Of a DNA stretch of 42,274 bases, positions 1 to 10,000 are shown one piece after another. Under the pieces are notes generated by a model. It made no database searches. It saw only the letters and a list, made by a program, of their open reading frames with translations, and was not told the DNA's origin. How positions within the stretch are numbered: the stretch's first letter is position 1; each line of letters starts with the position of its first letter. This stretch comes from Defluviitaleaceae bacterium (lineage in GTDB: Bacteria; Bacillota; Clostridia; Lachnospirales; WQUN01), in assembly GCA_009781765.1 (NCBI GenBank), contig WQVC01000014.1, positions 1 to 42,274 on the forward strand, written 5' to 3'. A program made the translations under genes and the position numbers.

Positions 1-52
1 GACATTTGTTTGTCGTCAGAGCCGGGATGAAAAGACGCATGAAAAGGTGTGG

Positions 53-88
53 CCTCGTTACTTGCCCTTATCTTACACGAGGTTTTTT
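53..88 (+). terminator. Possible terminator of an upstream + strand gene
   Basis: Short inverted repeat CCTCGT / ACGAGG with an 18-nt loop, followed by six Ts. It could end transcription of a gene lying left of the window. The stem is short, so this is weak. The rest of 1-339 shows no convincing gene. Confidence 0.3.
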
Positions 89-232
89 ACGTAAATATCC
101 GGAACGGTTCTGAGAATTTTTCCCGGAATTCTTCTTGGAATCGTGTCGTTATTTTCATAAAAACACACCGAAAAGCCTCGATGATGCCGGTTTGCCGTAC
201 CGAAGCGCAAGCCGCTATATTAAAGGGTACTA

Positions 233-262
233 AAAAACCCCGATTTTTGAGTCGGGGTTTTT
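233..262. terminator. Bidirectional Rho-independent terminator
   Basis: Perfect 11-bp stem (AAAAACCCCGA / TCGGGGTTTTT) with an 8-nt loop. T and A runs on both sides let it work in both directions. It lies about 80 bp downstream of the xylanase gene stop on the minus strand and probably ends that transcript. Confidence 0.75.
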
Positions 263-292
263 GATTCACTACAATGAAATCGAATATTGTTC

Positions 293-339
293 CGGCTTCG
301 AGGGAATGTGTCGCCGCCGACATGTGTCCCCGGCGTCCG
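293..339 (-). repeat. Family F post-stop hairpin repeat, copy 1
   Basis: Read on the minus strand, it starts directly after the TAG stop of the xylanase gene and runs CGGACGCCGGGGACACATG ... CCCTCGAAGCC. Inner arms TGTCG/CGACA can form a hairpin. Related sequences follow the stops at 4058, 12567 and 15304. Confidence 0.6.
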
Positions 340-1788
340 CTAATAAATATAAATCGCTTGGTTATCTCCGTCCCAACGGACGTTCATGCCGAAAACCTGC
401 GATACATAACGCAACGGCACAAAAGTGCGTCCTGCTTCGATAACGGGAGTTCCCATATAATCGCCGTCGGCATCGTAGAGGGGTACGCCTACCGGCAATG
501 CGGCGGAAAGTGCGCCGCGCTCGAATACGACGGTGCTTGTTGCTTCAATCCAGTCGATTTCCGCGCCGAGTCCCGTTGCAATTGCCCGGAACGGAACCAT
601 CGTGCGGCCGTCCTCAATAAAAGGTGCGGCTTCGAGGGTTTCCGCAACGCCGCTGCTTGTAAAGTTCAACGAGCCTACCTGAAAGCGCATGGGCGCGGAT
701 TCGGGGGTGGGTTGTATCGGCGGAACGGTCGGTGCGGGCGTTGCTGTCGGCGGAGGAGTCTGCGTAGGCGGAGAGAGGGTGGGTTCGGGTGCGGGCGAAG
801 GCGGCGGCGGCGTCGGAGGAGTCGTAGGGGTGGGCGACGGCGGTAACGGCGGCTCGGGCGTCGGTGTAGGCGAGGGCGTCGGTGTCGGTGTTGCGACCGG
901 TTCCGCGCCGCAATTTGCGCAACCGCTTTGCGAACAAATTATATTACTGCCGTAGCGAAGGCACAGCGCGTCAACAACGCCGCGACCGGTGCTGAACTCC
1001 GAGCCGCCGAAGCCTTCTATTACAAGCTGAACCTCGTGCAGTTCCGCGTTGAGGGAGAAACTCGCCGTGTGAGTTCTGCCGGCGGCTTGAATTGTTTGGG
1101 GCGGAATCAGGTCTGCCCATGCTTCGAAGTGGGCGGAAACGTCAATCGTGCCGCTGAGGGGAGCGGTTGAGCCGCGTCCGCGCGCGGGGCCTTGGCGCAC
1201 ACTGTAAATTTGCAGGAACGTGTACATTCCGCCGCCGCCGATAAACGGCTGTTGGATGCGCCAGTTTGTAATGATGTCGTACGTGTGACCGTTTGCTTCA
1301 ACCGTGCCGTGATTGATGATATTTCCCTGCCCGGCGGCACGACCCGGATGCCAGTCAATCCAACTGTCGATGATATACCATTCGATATACGGGCCGCGCG
1401 TCCAACCGTAAATACCGAAGTACGTCGCGCCGCGAGTTGTTTGGAACGCGGATGCCTCGTAGGCCAATGAAATATCACCTATGCTCGAAATACGCGTGTT
1501 GCGCGGAAAACGCCGCCCTACGCGGAAAAGCGTGTTGTACGTTTGCGTCCATTCGCCGGCGAAAGAGCCGTCGGGGTTGATTGTCATTTCGATGCCTTCC
1601 GCGCCGCGATGGTCGGTCCAGGCTTCCCAGTCGAAGCCATTCATGCGGGTTGCGTTGGTGCTTGTAGCGTTGCGCGTAAGCACGCGAGCCTGATTTGCCT
1701 CTGCCGGCAATGAAAAAATCACCGCACCCGCCATCAAAAATGCGGCGGCAAATGCAGTGATTTTTTTTGCGATACCTGAAAATTTCAT
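340..1788 (-). CDS. Secreted GH11 endo-1,4-beta-xylanase with C-terminal stalk domain
   Basis: Predicted extracellular xylanase that cleaves internal beta-1,4 bonds of xylan. It has 482 residues from the ATG at 1788, chosen because AAGGAGG lies 7 bases upstream; the frame is open further upstream but overlaps the nth gene. Residues 1-31 are a signal peptide ending AEA. Residues about 45-290 form a GH11 jelly roll: E136 in YIEWYIIDSW is the expected nucleophile and E258 in LVIEGFGG the expected acid/base. A proline/threonine-rich linker (about 297-365) follows, then two copper-amine-oxidase-N-like (stalk) repeats with GRTMVPFRAI and GRTFVPLRYV. The same GH11-plus-stalk design recurs in the giant protein at 4058-10900, with identical 122-residue spacing between the catalytic Glu residues. 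No dockerin or SLH domain is visible. Confidence 0.85.
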   Translation of the reverse strand: MKFSGIAKKITAFAAAFLMAGAVIFSLPAEANQARVLTRNATSTNATRMNGFDWEAWTDHRGAEGIEMTINPDGSFAGEWTQTYNTLFRVGRRFPRNTRISSIGDISLAYEASAFQTTRGATYFGIYGWTRGPYIEWYIIDSWIDWHPGRAAGQGNIINHGTVEANGHTYDIITNWRIQQPFIGGGGMYTFLQIYSVRQGPARGRGSTAPLSGTIDVSAHFEAWADLIPPQTIQAAGRTHTASFSLNAELHEVQLVIEGFGGSEFSTGRGVVDALCLRYGSNIICSQSGCANCGAEPVATPTPTPSPTPTPEPPLPPSPTPTTPPTPPPPSPAPEPTLSPPTQTPPPTATPAPTVPPIQPTPESAPMRFQVGSLNFTSSGVAETLEAAPFIEDGRTMVPFRAIATGLGAEIDWIEATSTVVFERGALSAALPVGVPLYDADGDYMGTPVIEAGRTFVPLRYVSQVFGMNVRWDGDNQAIYIY

Positions 1789-1808
1789 TCGTGAATCCTC
1801 CTTATATT

Positions 1809-1832
1809 GCGGTTTGCCGAAGCGCAAACCGC
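1809..1832. repeat. Leader hairpin GCGGTTTGC/GCAAACCGC
   Basis: Perfect 9-bp inverted repeat with a 6-nt loop, just upstream of the xylanase ribosome binding site, so in its mRNA leader. Similar hairpins occur at 188-216 and 21960-21986, the latter in the leader of the PilN-like gene. Confidence 0.5.
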
Positions 1833-1889
1833 TGTGGAATAATTTATGCAAGGTTATCACAAAAATTCGGCGTACGCAAAATTGTGAAG

Positions 1890-1923
1890 TTTTCGTGGGG
1901 GTTCGGGGCGAAGCCCCCAAAAT
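1890..1923. repeat. Family E GC-rich hairpin (GGGGCTTCGCCCC type)
   Basis: GGGGC-GAA-GCCCC hairpin preceded by a GGGGGTTCGG stretch, between the xylanase promoter region and the end of the nth gene. It is the same motif found at 16579, 20150, 29808, 33526, 34440, 34665 and 36157. Confidence 0.5.
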
Positions 1924-1924
1924 C

Positions 1925-2563
1925 TTATTCATGCGTTTGTCGCCGGCAAGTGTCGCCGAGCGGACATTTTTCGCAAAGCGGATTGCGTTTGCGGCAGAAA
2001 TCCTTGCATGTGTAAACAATTGCGGCGTGATAATTATTGTAGAGTTGCACGTCACGCGGCAAATTCGCCTCAAAATGCGCCTTAACCGCATCGTAACCCT
2101 TGCCCGCATCAATCGGATGCCGCGCACAAATCCGCATGGTGTACGCATCAATTACAAATGTCGGCAGACCGAAGGCGTACAGCAAAATCGAATCGGCGGT
2201 TTCTTTTCCGACGCCTTTTACGGCGAGAAGTTCCGGGCGTAAAATTTCAAGAGCGCGCGGCGCGGCGACATCGAAATTATATCGCGCGAACCATTCGGTT
2301 ACCGATTTCAAATACGTCGCCTTTTGGTTGAAAAATCCGGCAGGGCGAATGACGTTTGCAAGTTCGGAAGGCGAGGCGTCAAGTACAAATCGGGGCGTGA
2401 GATTTTCCCCGAAATTTGCGAGTGCTTTTTCCACATTGCTCCACGCCGTGTTTTGCGTCAAAACCGCGCCGACAATCATTTCATACGGCGACTTTGCCGG
2501 CCACCATTGCAAATCGCCGTAGTGCGCGTTCAGTTTTTCGTAAATTTCCGACACGTTGCTCAT
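1925..2563 (-). CDS. nth: Endonuclease III-like DNA glycosylase (HhH-GPD, 4Fe-4S)
   Basis: Base-excision repair glycosylase of the HhH-GPD superfamily, 212 residues. The helix-hairpin-helix reads LLAVKGVGKETADSI and is followed by the catalytic aspartate in FVIDAY. The C-terminus carries the iron-sulfur ligand pattern C-x6-C-x2-C-x5-C. The catalytic lysine of E. coli EndoIII (GVGRKTA) is replaced by Glu here (GVGKETA), which suggests a monofunctional glycosylase without beta-lyase activity; this variant is known among EndoIII-like and MagIII-like proteins. The start overlaps the stop of the upstream deformylase-like gene as ATGA, so the two are probably translationally coupled. The exact substrate (oxidised pyrimidine or alkylated purine) cannot be decided from sequence. 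Confidence 0.82.
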   Translation of the reverse strand: MSNVSEIYEKLNAHYGDLQWWPAKSPYEMIVGAVLTQNTAWSNVEKALANFGENLTPRFVLDASPSELANVIRPAGFFNQKATYLKSVTEWFARYNFDVAAPRALEILRPELLAVKGVGKETADSILLYAFGLPTFVIDAYTMRICARHPIDAGKGYDAVKAHFEANLPRDVQLYNNYHAAIVYTCKDFCRKRNPLCEKCPLGDTCRRQTHE

Positions 2564-3009
2564 CGGGCCGCGTTATCCGTAAATAAAATGCCGTTGAGAT
2601 GGTCAATTTCGTGGCAAAGCGTTGCCGCAAGAAACCCTTCGCCCGTTACGGTGACGGGTTCGCCGTTTCGGTCGAGCGCGGAAACGGTTACCCTTGCGGG
2701 GCGTTCCGCATATCCGCGCGGCGCGTCCGGCGCGATTGACCCTTCCAAAACGCGCTGTGTTTCGGTGCTTGCCTCCGAAACAGTCGGATTGATGAGTTCG
2801 ATGCAGCGAACGCCGTCGTTTTCAAGCACAATCACCGCACGCCGCAAAACGCCGACATGAACGGCGGCGCAACCGTAGCCCTTCGCGCGCGCGAGGGTGT
2901 CGCGCATGTCGTCCAGAAGCGTGTGCAGGCGGCTGTCGAATTTTGTGACCGGTTTGGAAATTTTGCGAAAAAGCGGGTCGTTCCAATTTGTAAGGTTTCT
3001 GATTGCCAT
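2560..3009 (-). CDS. Degenerate peptide deformylase-like protein
   Basis: Peptide deformylases remove the N-formyl group from nascent proteins, using a metal held by one Cys and two His. This 149-residue protein has the family length and fold motifs, but motif 1 reads GCAAVH (H51 where Gln is expected) and motif 2 reads EGSIA (S91 where the metal-ligand Cys is expected). Motif 3, CHEIDH (H133, E134, H137), is intact. The missing Cys ligand argues for altered metal binding or a non-deformylase role; a genuine second deformylase probably exists elsewhere in the genome. It is first in a two-gene unit, with its TGA overlapping the ATG of the nth gene. Confidence 0.7.
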   Translation of the reverse strand: MAIRNLTNWNDPLFRKISKPVTKFDSRLHTLLDDMRDTLARAKGYGCAAVHVGVLRRAVIVLENDGVRCIELINPTVSEASTETQRVLEGSIAPDAPRGYAERPARVTVSALDRNGEPVTVTGEGFLAATLCHEIDHLNGILFTDNAAR

Positions 3010-3025
3010 GAAAGCCTCCGATATA

Positions 3026-3445
3026 CTATGTGTTTATCATGTCAAGAAAAACTTGCGGGCTGACCACCTTCGCAAGTTGCGGATGGATTTGCAAATATGA
3101 ATTATCGTTAGTAACGATGCAATCTATATCTTCTTTTTTGGAACAGACGGTTACTAAGGCATCTTCAAAGTCTGTTACGGGCAAAATTAGGGCATTAGTA
3201 CAGTCATTGCCGTCAACAGCTATAATTCCGAGCAGATGCAACAGCTGACTTATGGCTTTCCTGCCCGTGCTGTCACCCAACTTTTTAGCCGTTACATAAT
3301 AAATGTCTGTAATGCTGCTTGCTGTGGTAAAGGCTTCAATCTTTTCCTGATAAATCATCTCGAAGATGCGCCTTGCTGAATCTGCACCAGGTTGCCTGAG
3401 AAGGAAAAAATCCAAAATGACATTCGTATCGACCATTATTTTCAT
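3026..3445 (-). CDS. PIN-domain toxin (VapC-like ribonuclease)
   Basis: A 139-residue PIN domain, probably the RNase toxin of a type II toxin-antitoxin pair. Visible acidic residues of the PIN active site are D6 in MVDTNVILDF, the central DIYYV/DFEDALV region, and the distal DCIVTND. The start overlaps the stop of the upstream antitoxin gene as ATGA, and the order antitoxin then toxin is typical. The partner is RelB/DinJ-like rather than the usual VapB type, so the pair is a hybrid. RNA targets cannot be predicted. Confidence 0.8.
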   Translation of the reverse strand: MKIMVDTNVILDFFLLRQPGADSARRIFEMIYQEKIEAFTTASSITDIYYVTAKKLGDSTGRKAISQLLHLLGIIAVDGNDCTNALILPVTDFEDALVTVCSKKEDIDCIVTNDNSYLQIHPQLAKVVSPQVFLDMINT

Positions 3446-3729
3446 TTTGATAAAATCCTTTCCTCTCTCTCTTTATCCGAATCAACCTCGAACCCTGCAA
3501 GTATACCGTTAAGTGAAACAAATGCGTTTTTCTTTTCTTCTGCTGAAGAATTTGACGTATATTCCTGTTGGTTTAAAGCCAGTTCAAAGGGAATTTTTTG
3601 TCGGCGGCTTACCATTTTAATGTAAATGTTTAATCCCGTGGCAAAAGTCATTCCCAACTCCCTGAAAACTTGCTCGGCTTTTTGTTTGTCGTCGTCATCT
3701 ATGCGCAGAGTATAGTTTGTAGTAGCCAT
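3442..3729 (-). CDS. RelB/DinJ-family antitoxin
   Basis: A 95-residue antitoxin. The N-terminal TNYTLRIDDDDKQKAEQVF followed by GMTFATGLNIYIKMVSRRQK matches the RelB/DinJ ribbon-helix-helix DNA-binding layout. The acidic C-terminal tail (EVDSDKEREE) is the likely toxin-neutralising part. AAGGAGAGCTGAAA precedes the ATG. It presumably represses its own operon, as in other type II pairs, but no operator was identified. Confidence 0.78.
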   Translation of the reverse strand: MATTNYTLRIDDDDKQKAEQVFRELGMTFATGLNIYIKMVSRRQKIPFELALNQQEYTSNSSAEEKKNAFVSLNGILAGFEVDSDKEREERILSK

Positions 3730-3833
3730 TTTCAGCTCTCCTTCTGTTTTTGTCTTGTTTCATTATGTCAGCAATTTTACGTAATATGCACATGGTTTGC
3801 AAGTCAGCTTTGATGTTCATTTTCCGCGCAAAC

Positions 3834-3874
3834 AAAAAACCTATCGTCAGCTTGCGGCCACCGATAGGTTTTTT
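3834..3874. terminator. Bidirectional terminator
   Basis: Stem AAAAAACCTATCG / CGATAGGTTTTTT (13 bp) with a 15-nt loop and poly-A/poly-T flanks. It lies between the giant surface-protein gene (minus strand, stop at 4058) and the antitoxin gene, and probably ends the 6.8-kb transcript. Confidence 0.75.
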
Positions 3875-3893
3875 AAGTTTCATTCATGCGTTA

Positions 3894-4057
3894 CGGCTTC
3901 GAGGGAACGTGTCGTTGCTTACAATATGACTTCGGCGTTGAATGTGTCGTTGCTGACATGCTTCCCCGGCTCACCGGGCGCGGATGCACTGAACGGCTTC
4001 GAGAGAATGCCTTCGCCGCTGTGATTTGCCCCCGGTTCTCACCGTGCGCTTGGCGCA
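3894..4057 (-). repeat. Family F post-stop repeat, copy 2 (partly duplicated)
   Basis: On the minus strand it begins right after the TAG stop of the giant gene with TGCGCCAAGCGCAC, as at 15304. It contains two or three copies of the ACAYTC...CTCGAAGCC-type core, so it is longer than the other copies. Confidence 0.5.
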
Positions 4058-7000
4058 CTAGCCGACGATGATGTGAGCTGTGCGTGTTGCGTCGTTCCAG
4101 TCAACAATTGCGCCGAAGAACTCGCTGATGAAGCGAAGCGGTACCATCGTGCGTGAGTCGATAATTTGTGCGGGAACGTCCATGCCGGGAGTAAATGCGC
4201 CGATTGCGAAAGTCAGCGTTCTGTCGGCAGTGGTGAGTGTTACTTCGTGTGTGGCGTCGTTCCAATCAACCTCTGCGCCGAGTGCGTAAGCAACAAAGCG
4301 AACGGGAAGAAGGGTTCTGCCGCCGATAACTGCCGGCTCAACGTCCATGATGATTAAGTCAAGGTTGTCGGCAAGGTCGGTGATTACGTTCGACCCGATT
4401 GACACAGCCAAGCGGTTAAGGGTTTCTACATATTCGATTGTAAATTCGCCTGTAACCGGTGCGGTGAAGGTAAATTCGCCTGTAAGGGGGTTGATTGCTC
4501 CGCCGAGAATATTTCCGTCGACATCGAAAGCAACGAAGCGATACAGGTTAAAGCCTTCAACTGCCGCGCTGTCGAGAGTTGCGGTTACAACAAACGGGCC
4601 GGAAACAGCGGAAGAAACGGTAACAATCGTTACGCCGTAGTCGCCTGCGCGAACCTCAACGTTGACGGTTGTATCAACGGGAGGAACAACAGGAACATCG
4701 CCGGGAACATCGGGGCGAACGGGCGGTTGAACCGGACGAGCCGTTACCCAACCGATGAATCCGCCGGAGGGACGGTTTGCGCCGCCGCCTGCGGGAGGAC
4801 GACCGGTAGTGCCGCCGCCGGCCGGAGCCGCTGTAACGGTTACTGTGGTGGTTGCGTAAAATCCGCCTTCGTCAGTTCTTACGGAAATTGTTGCCGTACC
4901 GGGCGATACGCCTGTAACAACACCGGTTGCTGAAACGATTGCAACCGTATAGTCGTTTGTGTGCCATTGAATCGCCGGGTTTGTTGCGTTAGCGGGAGCA
5001 ACTGTTGCGGTAAGAGTTGTTGTTGCGCCAACACGAATGCTTGCGTTTGCGGGGGAAACGGTTATTCCCGTAACGGGAACTGTTGCCGGGCCGCATGTGC
5101 AAATCGGGAAAATTACGAGGTCGGTAAGAACCAGGTAAAGCCCGAGCTGACTGGGTTGACGTACAAGCTGCACTGTGGGGAATCCGCTCCAGTGAGCTGT
5201 TTGCGCCGCGCCTAAATCAGCCGCTGTTATGTCGTGAGAAATTTGGAAGGGTTGGTCTGTTCCGCCGACTTGAAGGTTAACGGTTACTAAATTGTCGCCG
5301 GGGGTGTTGCCGCCAACGCCGGGACGGAAACCGACGCCGGGGCCGCCTGAGTGAGCTGCCGTCATTGTTCCGCGAATATATCCTTCGGCTGCAATGCGAT
5401 AACCCTGCTGAACATTAAGGCTGTTTGCTCCGGTAAGGCGCATAAGAACGCCGTGCGTACCGTAACCGGTTGCGTTGCCCGTGCCTGAACCCGGAACAAG
5501 CATTTGCCACTCGTTGCCGGCATTTACGATTCTGATGTTTTGGTTGCCCGTATTCCAGAAAGGCCACCGTCCGCTGTTGTCCGCAAAATTCAACAAGCCT
5601 TCGCCGTGAGCGGCAAGCCATGCTTGGAAATCAAAATCGGTGGGGTTTGTGCAAACCACCGGCGGGAGGGGCGGGGGACCTGCTGCGCCGAGGCGTTCGA
5701 TTACGATGCTCGTAATTGTCATGTTGCCGATTGACGGGGGAGCAGTACGAAGCCTTATTCTCGGAGGACTAACGCCGCCGCCGAGAGTGTCGGGAATATC
5801 GGAGAGTGAGAAGTCCATGGAAATGCCCGTAACAGTACCGGCTACGTTTCCTGTTTCCCACGGTGCGCTTGACAACGGCCAAGAAAATTGGAATCCGTCG
5901 GGAGCGTTACCGACAACGGTTATGCGATAGTTGCCGTCCGCCGTGAGACCTTTGTCGTCAAGGCGAATGTCAAGCGAGTTCCAAGACTCTCCGCGTCCGC
6001 GAATAAGAAGCGCGCCGCCTGCATAGTCGAAGCCGAAGGTTGCGAATCCTGCTTGAGTGCTGCCGGGTGCTGCCGCTTGTACGCCGCCGAATACTCCGCC
6101 GGCAGGGTCATTCAGGTCGGAAACAAGCCCGGGGGTAACTTCAAGTTCCCAAATAATGTCGCCGGGTGTACCTGTGCCTGTGCCGGCATTTTGGCAATGC
6201 GCACAGCGGGTTGCGCCTGTTGTGCAAATCCAATTGTTGCCGTACACAACGCAAAGTGCGGTTACGTGGCCTTCACCGGTGCTGTTTGCCGCGCCTGCAA
6301 AGTTTTCAACAAGCATGGTTAATTCGTGAAGCACTAAGTTGCTTGACCAGTCAGCCACCGTGCCTGTTCCGGCGTGAGTTACCAAGCCGATGTCGTTCCA
6401 TGCGTCAAAGTGAGCTGATACGTCAATCGTTCTTGCAAGCGGGGTTGTTACCGGTCCGGTAAGTCTGCCGCCGCGACGAACGCTGAAAATTTGCAGGAAA
6501 GTACGTGTGCCTTCGATAGAGGGCATATCTTCTCTCCATGCGGTAAAGATGTCGTAGGTTGAGCCGTTTGCGGTTACTGAGCCGCGATAGACATATTGTC
6601 CGCGATTTACTCCTGCGACGTCGGTTATTCCGCCGACAATCCAGTTGCGCCAGTAATCTACAATGTACCACTCAATTAAATGGTCAGTACCGGCTGTTGC
6701 TGTTCTTGCCCAACCGTAAAGACCGAGGTACGACGGACCGTTATTGGTTGTAAATTCATCAACCGTGTAACGAACGGACATATCGCCGATGTCGGCAATA
6801 CGTGTGCCGCGCCCCGGGAAATCTCTGCCTGCGCGGAAAAGCACGTTAAATGTGTTAGTCCATACGCCGGAGAAAGAACCGTTCGGGTAGGTTGTCATCG
6901 TTGCAGAGCCGATATTATCTTGGAACCACAGTTCAAAGTCCCAACCGTTTTCGCGCCATCTGCGATTCGTGGTTTGAACCGTACCTGTCGGCGGCACCAG

Positions 7001-10000
7001 AGTTGCACCCGGACGCGGCGGAGGCAATACTGCGGGCAAGCCGCCTTGTTCCGCAACTTCGATTGAGAAAATGTCGAAGTTCATATTTGTGCCTGCGCCG
7101 TTTGACGTAATGCGGAATCTGTCCCAAAGTGCGGGAGGCGTTCCGCCCATGTCCGTTGCACGGTTTACAGTGCGTGTTATGGTAAATTCGCCGTCGGTTG
7201 AAACGGATACGGGTGTACCCCAACCGAAGCCGGGCATACTTTGAAGCATAAGTGTTGCACCGGCGGGGGCGTTACCGGCAATGCGTCCGGTTACACGAAC
7301 ATCGTAGACGCCGGTAGCAGACATAAGGCCGGCAAACATTACATCCACGCCGTCCCAGTCGTTGGGGCGATTTGTTACGCGAATATAATTGTAGCCGCTG
7401 TACGTGCGAACGGTAAGAATTGCGCCGCCGCTTCCCTGCAACGGTGCGGAGGTTGTAAACGTATCTCCTTCTGCCATCGCTTGGAACGCCGCGAGGTCTG
7501 TTAAGCAGAATATGACGGACGGTCCGGCTGCGGTTGCGGGGAATACTGCCGTAACAACGCCGGCGTTTGCGGCATTTGTTGCGGTTGCGCCCGCTACGGT
7601 GAATGCATTTGCGGCAACGCCGTCAAGCGTATAACCTGCTGCGGGAGTAATTGTAATAACTGCTCTGTAAACAGAGTCGGACGAGAAGGTCGCGCCGGCG
7701 GCAAGTGCCGTTCCGCCGGTTGCGCCGGGGAACCACTGAATTGCTGCCGTCCATTGTACGTTAGGAGCAACACCGCCGCCTGCTGCTGCTGTTGCGGGGG
7801 CTGCGCCGGTTACGGGAGCGGTTACGCCCGTGATTGCAAATGCGGTTACGGGTGCGGCGGCTGTTGCGGGGAATACCGCTGTTACTTCGCCGCCTGTGCG
7901 GGTTACTGTTGTTGCGCCGGCTACGGTAAAGCCGGGGTTTGCAACGCCGGTAAGAGTCACGCCTGTTCCGGTGGCTATTGTAGTAACTGCTCTGTAAACC
8001 GTACCTGCGGTGAAGGTCGCGCCGGCGGCAAGGCCGGTATCATCGTTAAACCACTGAATTGCAGATGCCGTCCATTGAGTGCCGCCGCCTGTGGGAGCGG
8101 TTACAACGGGAGCTGCACCGGTTGCGGGAGCTGTTATGCCGTCGATTGCGAGAAGTGTAACCGGAACGGAAGCAACACCGAGAGTCGCCGTAAATTCTGC
8201 CGTTACCACGCCGGAGTTTGCTGCATTTGCTGTCCATGCGTTCACTATGGTAAAGGCATTGGCGGCAACGCCGGTTAATGTCCAACCGGGTTCAGGGGTT
8301 ATTGTAATTTCCGCGCGGTAAGTCGTAAACGCAGAGAATGTCGCGCCGGCGGGTGCATTTGTTGCATCGTTAAACCATGCTATTGATGCAGTCCATTGTC
8401 CGAGGTCGCCCGTTACGGTTGTTGACGGAGGTTCGTTATAGGCGGGTACGGTTACGCCGATTGCCAAAGCGGTAATCGGTGCGGCTGCGGTTGCGGGGAA
8501 TACTACGGTAATTACGTCGGCGTTTGCGCCTGTTCCGCGAGCCACGGAAGTTGCGCCTGCTACGGTATACGCCGTCGGATGTTCAAAACCTGCTGCCGGT
8601 GTAATTGTAAATTCGGCTCTGTAAATTTGTCCGCCGGTGAATGCTGCGCCTGCGGCAAGTGCAGTACCGCCGGTCGCGCCGGGATACCATGTAACAGTGC
8701 CGGCAGTCCATTGCGTTAAGCCGCCTGTGGGTGCTGCTGTTGCGGCAACGGCGTTCACAACGGGTGCGGTTATTGTGATTGCTGTTTCAGTGATGGGGAC
8801 AATCGCCGGTATTGCCGGCGGCCAAAAGTTTTCGGTTGCCGTGATGTTGACGGTATCTGCAACAACTACGGCATCTTGGTCAAGATTGCTTCCCACAATT
8901 ATGCTGTAGATGTAGAAGCTCAAATCTGCGGCGCGTGTGGCTTCCGTTCCGGGACCGGCAAAAGCATTTACCGCTATCCGGAATGACGTGCCCGTGGCTA
9001 CGCCTTCGATTGTGAATGTGCTGCCCGGTGTGCCGGCTATTGCCGTCGCTCCGGTACCGCCATCCGAGAGATTTATAGCACCGTCAAGCGAGGCGTCTTG
9101 TATCCAGTTTGCGCCCCTTCTGCCGGTGATTCTGACAGTATCTCCGGCTTGTACGCCGGTAACGTTTAAGCCGTGCCAGTTCAGACCTCTGCCGTGAACA
9201 TAAATAAAGTTACGGTCTGTGTGTGTTCCGTAGGTTGCGGTATGAACAACCGAGCTTGCGCCGGTTAAGTTAAGACCGCCCGCTAAAGTTGTTGCGTTTG
9301 CGGCAAGAGCTTGAAACGCTGTATTTCCTGCTAAGTTGAATGATATTTCCTGCGGCCCTACGGGCGGACGGTAAATTATCATGTCATCTATGCTGAAAAG
9401 GAAATCGGTTTGTGCGCCGCCCCATCTGTTCGGAAGCAAACGCATTCCGTCTAAATCGGCAGCAGTTAAAGTGTGGGTTATGGTGAACGGAGATACAAGG
9501 TCTGCTGAAGCGCGAATATTTGCGTCCGCCGTTGCGCCTGTTGCTTGGAATAATGCAAGCCGACCTCCGGTTAAGCGGTCACTTACAATACGACCTCTCA
9601 ACATTAAAACATCGCCGGCTTGTATACCGGTGAAAACAGAAGCGGGAATCATAATACCGTTGCCGCCTGTAGCCGATACGTTAGCGGTTACATGCGTAGT
9701 TGTTACTACGTTTAACGCCGCCGTTCCGACTGCGGTAAACGGGTGAGTTGCAGCGGCAAGGGAGAATTGTACATCCCGACCGGTTCTGTCGATTAAAGAG
9801 TGCGCGCCTTCAAGCGACGGCGGGGTAGCGAGAACAACGCTCGGCGTAGCTCCCGAACCAACTACAGCCGGAGCTAAATCGCCAAAGTTTGCTGCTGTAG
9901 CGAGTTCTGCTTGCAGGTCAAACACAGGTACTCCGGCATCTGTAAGGATGATGATTTGGTACACACGGAAATCTACGGTGTCCATTCCCGGTCCGTTGCC

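Noticed and set aside
274-955. Open frames on the plus strand rich in Gly/Arg/Val opposite the xylanase linker
   Set aside because: They mirror the Pro/Thr-rich linker codons on the other strand, have no ribosome binding site and no recognisable domain.
1789-2151. N-terminal extension of the xylanase reading frame
   Set aside because: It overlaps the nth gene, is Arg-rich and lacks a start signal, while the ATG at 1788 has AAGGAGG and a signal peptide.
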